A stretch of DNA of 64,000 nt from Scandinavium goeteborgense (lineage in GTDB: Bacteria > Pseudomonadota > Gammaproteobacteria > Enterobacterales > Enterobacteriaceae), in contig NZ_CP054058.1 in the NCBI RefSeq assembly GCF_003935895.2, positions 1,302,001 to 1,366,000 of the forward strand. The letters are read 5' to 3'. The first letter of the stretch is position 1. Each line of letters opens with the position of its first letter. This document shows, one piece after another, positions 39,628 to 48,074 of this stretch. A model generated the notes under the pieces. The model saw nothing but the letters and a program-made list of their open reading frames with translations, was not told the origin of the DNA and made no database searches. The position numbers were made by a program, and so were the translations under genes.

Positions 39628-40830
39628 ATGATAAACGTGGAGATGCTGTCCACTGGCGATGAAGTGCTGCATGGTCAAATTATTGATACCAATGCGGCGT
39701 GGCTTGCCGATTACTTATTTACTCAGGGAATGCCGTTAACCCGACGCAACACCGTGGGCGATAGCCTCGACGCGTTGGTGTCCGTGCTGCGTGAACGTAG
39801 CCAACATGCCGATATTCTGATCGTCAACGGTGGCCTCGGCCCAACCAGTGACGACCTCAGCGCGCTGGCCGCCGCCACGGCTAAAGGTGAAGGGCTGGTG
39901 CTGCATGAAGAATGGCTCGCAGAGATGGAGAAATTTTTCAGCGATCGCGGGCGCATCATGGCCCCGAGCAACCGCAAACAGGCTGAAATTCCTGCCAGCG
40001 CCGAGCTTATCGATAATCCGGTCGGCACCGCCTGCGGATTCGCGGTGCAGCTTAATCGCTGCCTGATGTTCTTCACCCCTGGCGTGCCGTCCGAATTCAA
40101 AGTGATGGTTGCCGACCAGATTGTGCCGCGCCTGCGCGAACGCTTTACGTTGCCGGAGCCACCGCTGTGCCTGCGACTGACGACGTTCGGGCGTTCCGAA
40201 AGTGATCTGGCCCAGAGTCTGGACCACCTGACGCTGCCGCCGGGCGTGACCATGGGCTATCGATCATCAATGCCGATCATTGAGTTGAAGCTGACGGGGC
40301 CTGCCTCGGAGCGTGACGCGATGCTGAAGCTGTGGCCGGAAGTGCAGAAAGTAGCGGGCGAGAGTCTGATTTTTGAAGGCACCGAAGGGCTGGCGGCGCA
40401 AATAGCGCGCACGCTCCAAGACAGCAAACTGAGCATTACGCTCAGCGAGCAGTTCACTTCCGGACTTATCGCGCTACAGCTTGGGCGAGAATCCGCGCCG
40501 CTGCTGGCGAGCGAAGTGGTGCCGTGTCAGGAAGAAACCCTGGCTCAGACCGCACACTGGACCGCAGAACGCCGCGTAAACCATTTTGCCGGGCTGGCGC
40601 TGGCCGTTAGCGGCCTGGAACAGCATCACGTTAATTTTGCGCTCTCCACGCCAGAAGGCACGCACGCCTTACAGGTAAAATTCAGCACGTCGCGTCACAG
40701 CGTGGCAGTGCGTCAGGAAGTCTGCGCCATGATGGCGCTGAACATCCTGCGCCGCTGGCTGAACGGTAAAGAGGTCGCCAGCGATCACGGCTGGGTCAAC
40801 GTGGTCGAGCATCTGTTCCTGCCCGTTTGA
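39628..40830 (+). CDS. yfaY: CinA-like protein YfaY
   Basis: A 400-residue CinA-family protein. Residues about 1-170 form the molybdopterin-binding/CinA fold (MLSTGDEVLHGQIIDTNAAWLA, IVNGGLGPTSDDLSALAAA, TPGVPSEFKVM). The C-terminal part resembles the nicotinamide-nucleotide amidohydrolase domain of PncC, but E. coli YfaY is thought to be inactive there. The ATG at 39628 has AAGGAG upstream and matches E. coli; an in-frame ATG at 39598 precedes that site and is rejected. It is convergent with glpC. Confidence 0.93.
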   Translation: MINVEMLSTGDEVLHGQIIDTNAAWLADYLFTQGMPLTRRNTVGDSLDALVSVLRERSQHADILIVNGGLGPTSDDLSALAAATAKGEGLVLHEEWLAEMEKFFSDRGRIMAPSNRKQAEIPASAELIDNPVGTACGFAVQLNRCLMFFTPGVPSEFKVMVADQIVPRLRERFTLPEPPLCLRLTTFGRSESDLAQSLDHLTLPPGVTMGYRSSMPIIELKLTGPASERDAMLKLWPEVQKVAGESLIFEGTEGLAAQIARTLQDSKLSITLSEQFTSGLIALQLGRESAPLLASEVVPCQEETLAQTAHWTAERRVNHFAGLALAVSGLEQHHVNFALSTPEGTHALQVKFSTSRHSVAVRQEVCAMMALNILRRWLNGKEVASDHGWVNVVEHLFLPV

Positions 40831-40838
40831 AGCCTCAA

Positions 40839-40864
40839 CACGTGCCGGATTTTCCCGGCGCGTG
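40839..40864. terminator. hairpin between convergent yfaY and glpC
   Basis: CACGTGCCGG, loop ATTTTC, CCGGCGCGTG: a 10-bp stem with one G-U pair. No T run follows on either strand, so its role as a terminator is uncertain. Confidence 0.45.
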
Positions 40865-40866
40865 AA

Positions 40867-42057
40867 TCACAACAACGCCTGCGCCAGCAATGAAATCGGA
40901 TGTTCACAACGTTTGCTTGTGGACATCTCAATTTGCCATTTACAGGTTTCGCAATCGGTGATGACTAAGTCCGCACCGCTGTCTTCAATCTGTCGGAACA
41001 GCGGGGCGCCAATGGCCTGCGAAGCGTTGTAATTTTCGGATTTAAAGCCGTACGTCCCGGCTATGCCGCAGCACTGTGAATCCAGCACCACCACTTCAAG
41101 CTCCGGAATGCGCCGCAGCAGTTCAAGGGTATAAATTCCCCAGCCCATTTTTTCCATGTGACACGGCGTGTGATACACCACTTTCAGCGGCAATCGTCTG
41201 AGCGGTAACGTTTTTCCATCATCCAGCTGTTTCCATACCCAGCGGGTGGCGAGTTCGATGTTATCGCGAACATCATGATTATCGACATCCAGCAAATGCG
41301 GATATTCATCGCGCAGGGTAAAGGTGCAGGTCGACGATGTGGCAATCGCCGGGAGGTGATTCTCCACCACCGCTTTGCGCAGAGAGGCGACGTTGACCTG
41401 CGCCTGTTTGCGGGCCTTGTCGATAAAACCGTTGGCAATCAGCGGCACGCCGCAGCACTTCTCTTTCTCGAGAAGCTGCACGCCGACGCCCATCGCGTTC
41501 AACACGCGGAGCAGATCTTTGCCGAGCTGCGGATGGTTGTAATTGACGTAGCAGCCGTGGAAAAAGGCGACTTGCTGGTCGTACTGTGTCTGCTGTTTTG
41601 CCACCTGGCGATACCAGCGACGGAAGGTGCCAGTGCCGTATTTCGGCAGCGTGCGGCGATGATCGATTTTCAGGGTGGCGTCCAGCAGCCGACGTACCGG
41701 CTTCAACCCGGTGGTGGCGTTGACGATGGGCGCAAACGGCGTGGAAAGGGTGCCCATTAAATCGGTATGGCTGAGAATCGCATCCCGCAGCGTCGGTTTT
41801 TGCTGGCTGAACTGCGCCCGCGCGCGCTGGATAATGTCGCCAATCCGCACGTCTGACGGGCAGGCCACTTCGCAGCGTTTGCAGTTGATGCAGTATTTCA
41901 GCGCCTCGTCATACAGTGCGCCGTCTTTCAGGCGCAGGCGCTCACCGTCCGGCCCGGCCTGTTTCGGGCCAGGATAACGCGGGTTCACGCGGCTCACCGG
42001 GCACGCCGTGGTGCAGACGGTGCATTTGATGCAGCTTTCAAAACGGGTATCGCTCAT
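40867..42057 (-). CDS. glpC: anaerobic glycerol-3-phosphate dehydrogenase subunit C
   Basis: The 396-residue iron-sulfur subunit that anchors GlpAB at the membrane and passes electrons to menaquinone. Two ferredoxin motifs are present near the N-terminus: CIKCTVCTTACP (Cys9, 12, 15 and 19) and CINCKRCEVACP. The C-terminal part has two CCG domains ending in KEKCCG and DSQCCG, plus a final TDCETCKWQI. Same length as E. coli. It overlaps the glpB stop by four bases. Confidence 0.96.
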   Translation of the reverse strand: MSDTRFESCIKCTVCTTACPVSRVNPRYPGPKQAGPDGERLRLKDGALYDEALKYCINCKRCEVACPSDVRIGDIIQRARAQFSQQKPTLRDAILSHTDLMGTLSTPFAPIVNATTGLKPVRRLLDATLKIDHRRTLPKYGTGTFRRWYRQVAKQQTQYDQQVAFFHGCYVNYNHPQLGKDLLRVLNAMGVGVQLLEKEKCCGVPLIANGFIDKARKQAQVNVASLRKAVVENHLPAIATSSTCTFTLRDEYPHLLDVDNHDVRDNIELATRWVWKQLDDGKTLPLRRLPLKVVYHTPCHMEKMGWGIYTLELLRRIPELEVVVLDSQCCGIAGTYGFKSENYNASQAIGAPLFRQIEDSGADLVITDCETCKWQIEMSTSKRCEHPISLLAQALL

Positions 42058-43301
42058 GAGCGGCCTCCGGCAAGTTCGGCAATCTGACGTGCGGCGTGCA
42101 GGGCGGTAATGGCGCTGACCCCGCCCGCGCAGCCCTGTGAAATGCCATCAAAGCCACCGAGCACGCCGCCAATGGCAAAGAGATTATTGAAGCGTTGTCC
42201 GTTGCGCTGCGGGCGCAGCGTGGCATCGACCTGCACGCCAAAGCGCTGCCACGGCTGCGGTTCAAAGAAATCGCCGTGGGTCCAACTTTCACGCGGCGAG
42301 GAATGCAGCACATCCAGCTCGAGCACCGGTTCAATAACGCCGTCGCGACTGGCAATCAGGCCGTTGCTGAAAAAGCTGCCGCTGGCGAGGACGGCAAAGC
42401 GCGTCCGGAACGGCACATCGCCGTGGTTGCGGGTGGTGATGGCAGAAATCGTCTGCCCGTCGTGAATTACATCGGTCACGGCGTCGCCCGCCAGCCACAT
42501 GCCGCCGTTTTTGATGAACTGGCGTTGTAATGCGGTATGCAGCCGGATGCCCGGCACCGATGGCGGCAGGGTTGGCAGCAGCGAAAGCGGGCAGGGAAGC
42601 GTTTCATTCAGCCAGCGCCAGAGACCGTCATCATTCAAACCAAAACAGGCGGGCAGGAAAAGTTTGTCGCTCACCTGCGCGTGGGGTAGCAGGGCGTCGT
42701 GCAGGCTGCGCCACTGTGCGTCGTCGTCCAGCAGGCGGGCCAGATTCACCGAGCGAAATTCAGAGGCGTTATCGCGTAATACGTCGAGCTGCGGAAGATC
42801 GATTTCCCCCACGCGGGCCTGAACGCCGATTTTCGCCAGCGAGGCCGCCACAAGGTGCGGCTGGAAATCGAGGAAGCCGCCGATGCCCACGACCGTGACG
42901 CGCTCCCCTTTAGCCGGGGCCAGCGCGATATCGGACGGCGTGAGCCACGCCTGTCGCAGGGTGCCGATGGGCGTGACGCGCTGATGCGGTTGGTCGACGC
43001 ATCCCTGCATGGTAATGCCGCAGTCGCGCAGCAGCGCTTCGGTTTGCTGCGCGTAGTCGAGCACCTGCGTGGTGCCCACCAGGCTGTAAGGATGACCCGG
43101 TTCGCTCAGGGTCAGCGCATCCAGTGCTTCTCGCGGCGTGCGGGTGGCACAATGGGCCAGTAAATCCATCGAGCCCGACGAGAAATGCAGCCCGCTCTGG
43201 CCGCGGCTGATGATGGCGCAGCGCAGCCCTTGTCGGGTGAGCGACAAACCGCACAGCAAACCCGCCAGCCCGCCGCCGATAATGACGGTATCAACGTTCA
43301 T
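42054..43301 (-). CDS. glpB: anaerobic glycerol-3-phosphate dehydrogenase subunit B
   Basis: A 415-residue flavoprotein subunit (E. coli 419). The dinucleotide fold is at the N-terminus (VDTVIIGGGLAGLLCGLSL), with later conserved patches GIGGFLDFQPHLVAASL, FLPACFGLNDDGLWRWLNE and FAIGGVLGGFDGISQGCAGGVSA. The frame is open 37 codons further upstream within glpA, but the ATG at 43301 has GGAG eight bases upstream and matches the E. coli start. It overlaps glpA by 11 bases. Confidence 0.95.
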   Translation of the reverse strand: MNVDTVIIGGGLAGLLCGLSLTRQGLRCAIISRGQSGLHFSSGSMDLLAHCATRTPREALDALTLSEPGHPYSLVGTTQVLDYAQQTEALLRDCGITMQGCVDQPHQRVTPIGTLRQAWLTPSDIALAPAKGERVTVVGIGGFLDFQPHLVAASLAKIGVQARVGEIDLPQLDVLRDNASEFRSVNLARLLDDDAQWRSLHDALLPHAQVSDKLFLPACFGLNDDGLWRWLNETLPCPLSLLPTLPPSVPGIRLHTALQRQFIKNGGMWLAGDAVTDVIHDGQTISAITTRNHGDVPFRTRFAVLASGSFFSNGLIASRDGVIEPVLELDVLHSSPRESWTHGDFFEPQPWQRFGVQVDATLRPQRNGQRFNNLFAIGGVLGGFDGISQGCAGGVSAITALHAARQIAELAGGRS

Positions 43302-44919
43302 CGTGATGCTCCTTTTCCAGACCGCACAGCCCTTGCCAGACCCAACGGGTAAATTCGCTTTCGCGCAATGCATCGCCCCAGGCGATGGGCTGCACGCCGC
43401 GCCAGCGCTCATTTAAAAATTCAGAAAGTTGAGTCAGCGACTGCGCAGGCGTGGTGACCTGATAGCGGTGCAAGAGCCCGGCGGCGCGACAGGCGCACAG
43501 TTCGCCCTGACAGGTGCCCATGCCCACGCGGGTGCGGCGGCGTAAATCGAGTAAATTCTTCACCCCGAGATTTTCCACCGCGTACTGCACTTCCCCGGCG
43601 GTGACCGATTCGCACTCACACACCAGGCTGCGCTTCAGGCGGGAATCGCCAATCCATACGGGAGTCCGGTCGCCATGGCGATACACCGCTGAACCGCGCA
43701 GCGGGGCGGGCAGTGAGACCATGTTATGCAGCGTGTTCTCGGTCGGTTCCTGAGAGCCGGGCAGTGGGGTTTCAGCCGTAGTGCAAGAGGCGTTGTGATT
43801 CAGCTTGCGACACACCGCATCGGTGGCCATTTCCGCCATCAGCCGGTAGGTCATCAGCTTGCCGCCGGTGATGGTGATAAACCCTTCCAGCCCGTCGCGT
43901 ATGGCGTGATCGAGTAGCACAATGCCGCGACTGACGTTTCGCCCGCTCGGATCATCGTCACTGGCGACCAGCGGACGCACGCCGCAGTAGGCGCGCAGAA
44001 TACGGGTGGTGGCGATGGACGGGGCCAGCTTTTCACCCTCGCGCAGCAGAATATCCACTTCCGCCGCCGTAACCCGGTTGTCGTCGATGTCGCGATAATC
44101 AATGTGCGTGGAGGTGGTGCCAATCAGCGAAATGGTGTCGCCGGGCACCAGAATGTCGGCGTCGGCGGGTTTGCGGCAGCGGTTAATCACGTGCTGGTTG
44201 ATGCGGTTTTCAAAGATGAGCAGCGAGCCTTTGGCCGGAAACATGCGCACGCGTAGATCGGCATATTCGGCGATACGCTGGCCCCAGATGCCGCCCGCAT
44301 TGACCACCACCTGCGCATGTAAGTTTTCACTGGCGTGACGCGTGCGGTCCCACACCGTGACGCCGCAGATGCGGTCGCCCTGGCGAATCAGGCCGGTGAC
44401 GTCGCAGCCGGTACGGATGATTGCCCCGTGTTCGCGCGCGTCGAGCATGTTGGCCGCGGTGAGACGGAATGGATCGACGGTGCCATCGGGAACGTTCACC
44501 GCGCCAACAAGGTTCGGATTCACCGCGGGCTCCAGGGCGATAGCCTGAGCGGGGGTTAGCGGACGGGCGGGAATATTGGCCGCGAGGCAGGCTTCAATAA
44601 ACTGATGCTGATACTCGAGTGAGTCTTCCGGCAGGGTGATGAACAGGCCTTCCGTGGCTTCGATGCAGTGGCGTGCAATGCGTTTCAGAATCGCGTTTTC
44701 TGCGATGCATTCCCGCGCGGATTCCGCATCCGTCACCGCGTATCGCGCGCCACTGTGCAGCAGGCCATGATTGTGGCCGGTGGCACCAGTGGCGATATCA
44801 TCCCGTTCGACCAGGATAACGTTGAGCCCGCGCAGGCTGCAGTCCCGGGCGATCCCGGCCCCGGTGGCCCCGCCGCCGATGATAATGACGTCGGCCTCGC
44901 TGGAGGTAGAGACACTCAT
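43291..44919 (-). CDS. glpA: anaerobic glycerol-3-phosphate dehydrogenase subunit A
   Basis: The 542-residue catalytic FAD subunit that oxidises glycerol-3-phosphate to dihydroxyacetone phosphate when oxygen is absent. The FAD-binding start is IIIGGGATGAGIARDCSLRGLNV; substrate-channel residues lie in GHNHGLLHSGARYAV. A C-terminal BFD-like [2Fe-2S] domain is visible as VCECESVTAGEV and GMGTCQGELCACR. Same length as E. coli. First gene of glpABC, divergent from glpT. Confidence 0.96.
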   Translation of the reverse strand: MSVSTSSEADVIIIGGGATGAGIARDCSLRGLNVILVERDDIATGATGHNHGLLHSGARYAVTDAESARECIAENAILKRIARHCIEATEGLFITLPEDSLEYQHQFIEACLAANIPARPLTPAQAIALEPAVNPNLVGAVNVPDGTVDPFRLTAANMLDAREHGAIIRTGCDVTGLIRQGDRICGVTVWDRTRHASENLHAQVVVNAGGIWGQRIAEYADLRVRMFPAKGSLLIFENRINQHVINRCRKPADADILVPGDTISLIGTTSTHIDYRDIDDNRVTAAEVDILLREGEKLAPSIATTRILRAYCGVRPLVASDDDPSGRNVSRGIVLLDHAIRDGLEGFITITGGKLMTYRLMAEMATDAVCRKLNHNASCTTAETPLPGSQEPTENTLHNMVSLPAPLRGSAVYRHGDRTPVWIGDSRLKRSLVCECESVTAGEVQYAVENLGVKNLLDLRRRTRVGMGTCQGELCACRAAGLLHRYQVTTPAQSLTQLSEFLNERWRGVQPIAWGDALRESEFTRWVWQGLCGLEKEHHDER

Positions 44920-44930
44920 GCTGATCCCTC

Positions 44931-45000
44931 AATGTTCGTTTTCTTCCATTTAGCCACATTAAAAATGTGGTTTGTTTGATATCGAGCATATTCGAGCATA
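44931..45000. promoter_or_regulatory. GlpR operator half-site cluster
   Basis: Using the E. coli GlpR half-site WATKYTCGWW and its inverse WWCGAGMATW: AATGTTCGTT (44931-44940) is a perfect first half, ATCGAGCATA (44981-44990) and TTCGAGCATA (44991-45000) are perfect second halves placed in tandem, and TTTGTTTGAT (44971-44980) is a weaker first half (8 of 10). This lies between glpA and glpT, as in E. coli, where GlpR represses both units until glycerol-3-phosphate binds. Confidence 0.7.
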
Positions 45001-45061
45001 AAGCGAAAATGAAACGTGATTTCGTGCTCATAATGGAATGTTTGTCATAAGTATGTAACAT

Positions 45062-45081
45062 TTTGTGCGACATTTCACAGT
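45062..45081. promoter_or_regulatory. CRP-cAMP site of the glpT/glpA region
   Basis: TGTGC, six bases, TCACA (45064-45079) matches the CRP consensus TGTGA-N6-TCACA at nine of ten core positions. It is about 100 bases before glpT and 145 bases before glpA, consistent with known catabolite control of the glp regulon. Confidence 0.75.
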
Positions 45082-45180
45082 ACGTGGACAACACTTTTCC
45101 TACCATCCAGCCGCAATGACGAACGGCATGCTGCGCACGCCGGAGACGTCCTTCTGATAACGATGGCCACGGAGGCTACA

Positions 45181-46536
45181 ATGCTCAGTATTTTCAAACC
45201 TGCCGCGCACACCACGCGATTGCCTGACGCGCAGATAGATGCCCACTATCGCCGCCTGCGCTGGCAAATTTTCCTCGGGATTTTCTTCGGTTATGCCGCT
45301 TACTATCTGGTGCGTAAAAACTTCGCATTAGCGATGCCTTATCTTATCGAACAGGGTTTTTCTCGTGGGGATTTAGGCTTTGCGCTGTCAGGGATTTCAA
45401 TCGCTTACGGCTTTTCAAAATTCATTATGGGTTCGATCTCAGACCGCTCGAATCCGCGCGTTTTCCTGCCTGCGGGGCTGATCCTTGCCGCCGCAGTCAT
45501 GCTGTTCATGGGCTTCGTGCCGTGGGCGACATCGAGCATTATGGTGATGTTCGTGCTGCTGTTCGTGTGCGGTTGGTTCCAGGGCATGGGTTGGCCACCG
45601 TGCGGGCGCACGATGGTGCACTGGTGGTCGCAGAAAGAGCGCGGCGGGATTGTCTCGGTGTGGAACTGCGCGCATAACGTTGGCGGAGGTCTGCCGCCGC
45701 TACTGTTCCTGTTAGGGATGGCGTGGTTTAACGACTGGCATGCGGCGCTGTATATGCCCGCGTTCGGCGCGATTCTGGTGGCGATTATTGCCTTTGCGCT
45801 GATGCGCGATACGCCGCAGTCCTGCGGGTTGCCGTCAATCGAAGAGTACAAGAACGATTACCCGGACGACTACAGCGAAAAGAGCGAAGAAGAGCTGACC
45901 GCGAAGCAAATTTTCATGCAGTACGTTCTGCCCAATAAGCTGCTGTGGTACATCGCGATAGCGAACGTGTTTGTCTATCTGCTGCGTTACGGCATTCTCG
46001 ACTGGTCGCCGACCTACCTGAAAGAAGTGAAGCATTTCGCGCTGGATAAATCCTCGTGGGCGTACTTCCTGTACGAGTATGCGGGGATCCCGGGCACGCT
46101 GCTGTGCGGCTGGATGTCGGACAAAGTGTTCCGTGGTAACCGTGGCGCAACCGGCGTGTTCTTTATGATTCTGGTGACCATTGCGACCGTCGTTTACTGG
46201 CTGAATCCGCCGGGTAATCCGGGCGTGGATATGGCCTGTATGATTGTCATCGGCTTCCTGATTTACGGCCCGGTGATGCTAATTGGGCTGCATGCGCTTG
46301 AGCTGGCACCGAAGAAAGCGGCAGGCACGGCGGCGGGCTTTACCGGGTTGTTTGGCTATCTCGGGGGTTCCGTGGCGGCGAGTGCGATTGTCGGTTATAC
46401 CGTTGATTTCTTCGGCTGGGACGGGGGCTTTATGGTGATGATTGGCGGCAGCGTACTGGCGGTGATTTTACTGCTGGTGGTGATGGTCGGAGAACGGAAA
46501 CATCATCAGGAGATGCAGGCGAAGCGGGGGAGTTGA
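45181..46536 (+). CDS. glpT: glycerol-3-phosphate/phosphate antiporter GlpT
   Basis: A 451-residue major-facilitator antiporter with twelve helices that brings in glycerol-3-phosphate in exchange for phosphate. The substrate-site residues Arg45 ([10 protein letters not shown]), His165 ([10 protein letters not shown]) and Arg269 ([11 protein letters not shown]) are at the E. coli positions; the A-loop [10 protein letters not shown] is intact. The gene gives fosfomycin entry in related species. The ATG at 45181 (MLSIFKPA) is chosen over an in-frame one six codons upstream. In E. coli glpQ follows; here a REP element and yfaE follow instead. Confidence 0.96.
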   Translation: MLSIFKPAAHTTRLPDAQIDAHYRRLRWQIFLGIFFGYAAYYLVRKNFALAMPYLIEQGFSRGDLGFALSGISIAYGFSKFIMGSISDRSNPRVFLPAGLILAAAVMLFMGFVPWATSSIMVMFVLLFVCGWFQGMGWPPCGRTMVHWWSQKERGGIVSVWNCAHNVGGGLPPLLFLLGMAWFNDWHAALYMPAFGAILVAIIAFALMRDTPQSCGLPSIEEYKNDYPDDYSEKSEEELTAKQIFMQYVLPNKLLWYIAIANVFVYLLRYGILDWSPTYLKEVKHFALDKSSWAYFLYEYAGIPGTLLCGWMSDKVFRGNRGATGVFFMILVTIATVVYWLNPPGNPGVDMACMIVIGFLIYGPVMLIGLHALELAPKKAAGTAAGFTGLFGYLGGSVAASAIVGYTVDFFGWDGGFMVMIGGSVLAVILLLVVMVGERKHHQEMQAKRGS

Positions 46537-46540
46537 GTTT

Positions 46541-46575
46541 TGTGCCCGGTGGCGGCTACGCCATACCGGGCCTAC
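46541..46575. repeat. REP element between glpT and yfaE
   Basis: GCCCGGTGGCGGCTACGCC...ACCGGGCCTAC is a classical REP hairpin between the convergent genes glpT and yfaE; a partial CCGCCGGGTA follows at 46580. Confidence 0.85.
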
Positions 46576-46592
46576 TTCTACCGCCGGGTAAT

Positions 46593-46847
46593 TTACATCT
46601 CTATTTCGATATCGCCTTTGGCTTTACAACAGCACGGCAAAATTTCTCCGTGCTGAATAAACGCCAGCGGCTCGGTCAGCCAGTCGACCTGACCGGAAAC
46701 CAGACGACAGCGGCAGGAGCCGCAATAACCTTCCCGACATTGAAACTCGACCGCCACGTTGTGCGACTCTAGCGCCACCAATAACGAAGGGTGTTCTTCC
46801 TGGCACAACAGCTGTGTGCCAGTCAGACGAAGGGTCACGCGGCTCAT
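46593..46847 (-). CDS. yfaE: [2Fe-2S] ferredoxin YfaE, NrdB cofactor maintenance
   Basis: An 84-residue plant-type ferredoxin. The cluster motif is Cys37, Cys42 and Cys45 (CREGYCGSC) with the fourth ligand in the CCC at 72-74. In E. coli YfaE reduces NrdB to allow assembly and repair of the diferric-tyrosyl radical. Same length as E. coli. Its ATG overlaps the nrdB TGA by one base, so the two are translated together. Confidence 0.95.
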   Translation of the reverse strand: MSRVTLRLTGTQLLCQEEHPSLLVALESHNVAVEFQCREGYCGSCRCRLVSGQVDWLTEPLAFIQHGEILPCCCKAKGDIEIEM

Positions 46848-47977
46848 CAGAGCTCGAAATTGCTCAGGTCATCGGCATCCACATTGGAGTCGATCTGACC
46901 GACCAGATAGGAGCTGACTTCGACTTCCTGCGGCGCAACCTGGACGTTATCGGACACCAGCCAGGTGTTGATCCATGGGATCGGGTTGGAGCGGGTCTGG
47001 AACGGCAGATCAAGCCCAACCGCCTGCATGCGGATGTTGGTGATGTACTCGATGTACTGCCACAGGATGTCTTTGTTCAGGCCGATCATCGAGCCGTCAC
47101 GGAACAGATAACCTGCCCACTCTTTTTCCTGCTGCGCAGCCAGTACGAACAGGTCATAACACTCCTGCTTGCACTCTTCAGCAATCTGCGCCATTTCCGG
47201 GTCGTCCTGGCCTGAACGCAGCAGGTTCAGCATATGCTGGGTGCCGGTCAGGTGCAGCGCTTCATCACGCGCAATCAGGCGGATGATTTTAGCATTGCCT
47301 TCCATCAGCTTACGTTCTGCGAACGCGAACGAGCAGGCGAAGCTGACGTAGAAACGGATAGCTTCCAGCGCGTTGACGCTCATCAGGCACAGATACAGCT
47401 TCTTCTTCAACTCGTGCAGGCTCACGGTCACGGTTTTGCCGTTCACGTTATGCGTGCCTTCACCGAGCAGGTGCCAGTAGCTGGTCAGCTCAATCAGGGA
47501 ATCGTAGTAGTGGGAAATCCCTTCGGCACGTTTCTGAATCTGCTCGTTGGTGACGATATCATCGAACACGGTCGCCGGATCGTTGACGATGTTACGGATG
47601 ATATGGGTGTACGAACGCGAGTGGATAGTTTCAGAGAACGCCCACGTTTCGACCCAGGTTTCCAGCTCAGGAATGGAGATCAGCGGCAGCAGTGCTACGT
47701 TCGGGCTACGACCCTGAATGGAATCCAGCAGCGTCTGGTATTTCAGGTTGCTGATGAAAATGTGTTTTTCATGGTCTGGCAGCGCCTGGTAGTCAATACG
47801 ATCGCGGGATACGTCGACTTCTTCCGGACGCCAAAAGAAGGAGAGTTGCTTTTCGATCAGCTTTTCGAAGATGTCATATTTTTGCTGATCGTAGCGTGCC
47901 ACGTTGACCGGCTGACCGAAGAACATGGGCTCCAGCAGCTGGTTATTTTTCGTCTGTGAAAAGGTGGTATAAGCCAT
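46847..47977 (-). CDS. nrdB: class Ia ribonucleotide reductase small subunit NrdB
   Basis: A 376-residue beta subunit holding the diiron-tyrosyl radical. Counting the initiator Met, radical Tyr123 and iron ligands Asp85, Glu116 and His119 are seen in LLDS and [10 protein letters not shown] (E. coli numbers 122, 84, 115 and 118). The last residues DDLSNFEL form the tail that docks into NrdA. Same length as E. coli. It is separated from nrdA by 97 bases that are mostly REP sequence. Confidence 0.97.
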   Translation of the reverse strand: MAYTTFSQTKNNQLLEPMFFGQPVNVARYDQQKYDIFEKLIEKQLSFFWRPEEVDVSRDRIDYQALPDHEKHIFISNLKYQTLLDSIQGRSPNVALLPLISIPELETWVETWAFSETIHSRSYTHIIRNIVNDPATVFDDIVTNEQIQKRAEGISHYYDSLIELTSYWHLLGEGTHNVNGKTVTVSLHELKKKLYLCLMSVNALEAIRFYVSFACSFAFAERKLMEGNAKIIRLIARDEALHLTGTQHMLNLLRSGQDDPEMAQIAEECKQECYDLFVLAAQQEKEWAGYLFRDGSMIGLNKDILWQYIEYITNIRMQAVGLDLPFQTRSNPIPWINTWLVSDNVQVAPQEVEVSSYLVGQIDSNVDADDLSNFEL

Positions 47978-48002
47978 GAATGAGTCCTGTTGAGATTTTA
48001 TT

Positions 48003-48069
48003 GCCCGGCGGGGCGTTGTTTGCCGGGCCGTAAAAATCGTAGGCCGGGTAGCAGAGCGCTACCCGGCAA
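48003..48069. repeat. REP pair (BIME) between nrdA and nrdB
   Basis: GCCCGGCGGGGCGTTGTTTGCCGGGC and GTAGGCCGGGTAGC...GCTACCCGGC are two REP hairpins in opposite orientation that fill most of the gap between nrdA and nrdB. Confidence 0.85.
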
Positions 48070-48074
48070 CTAGC

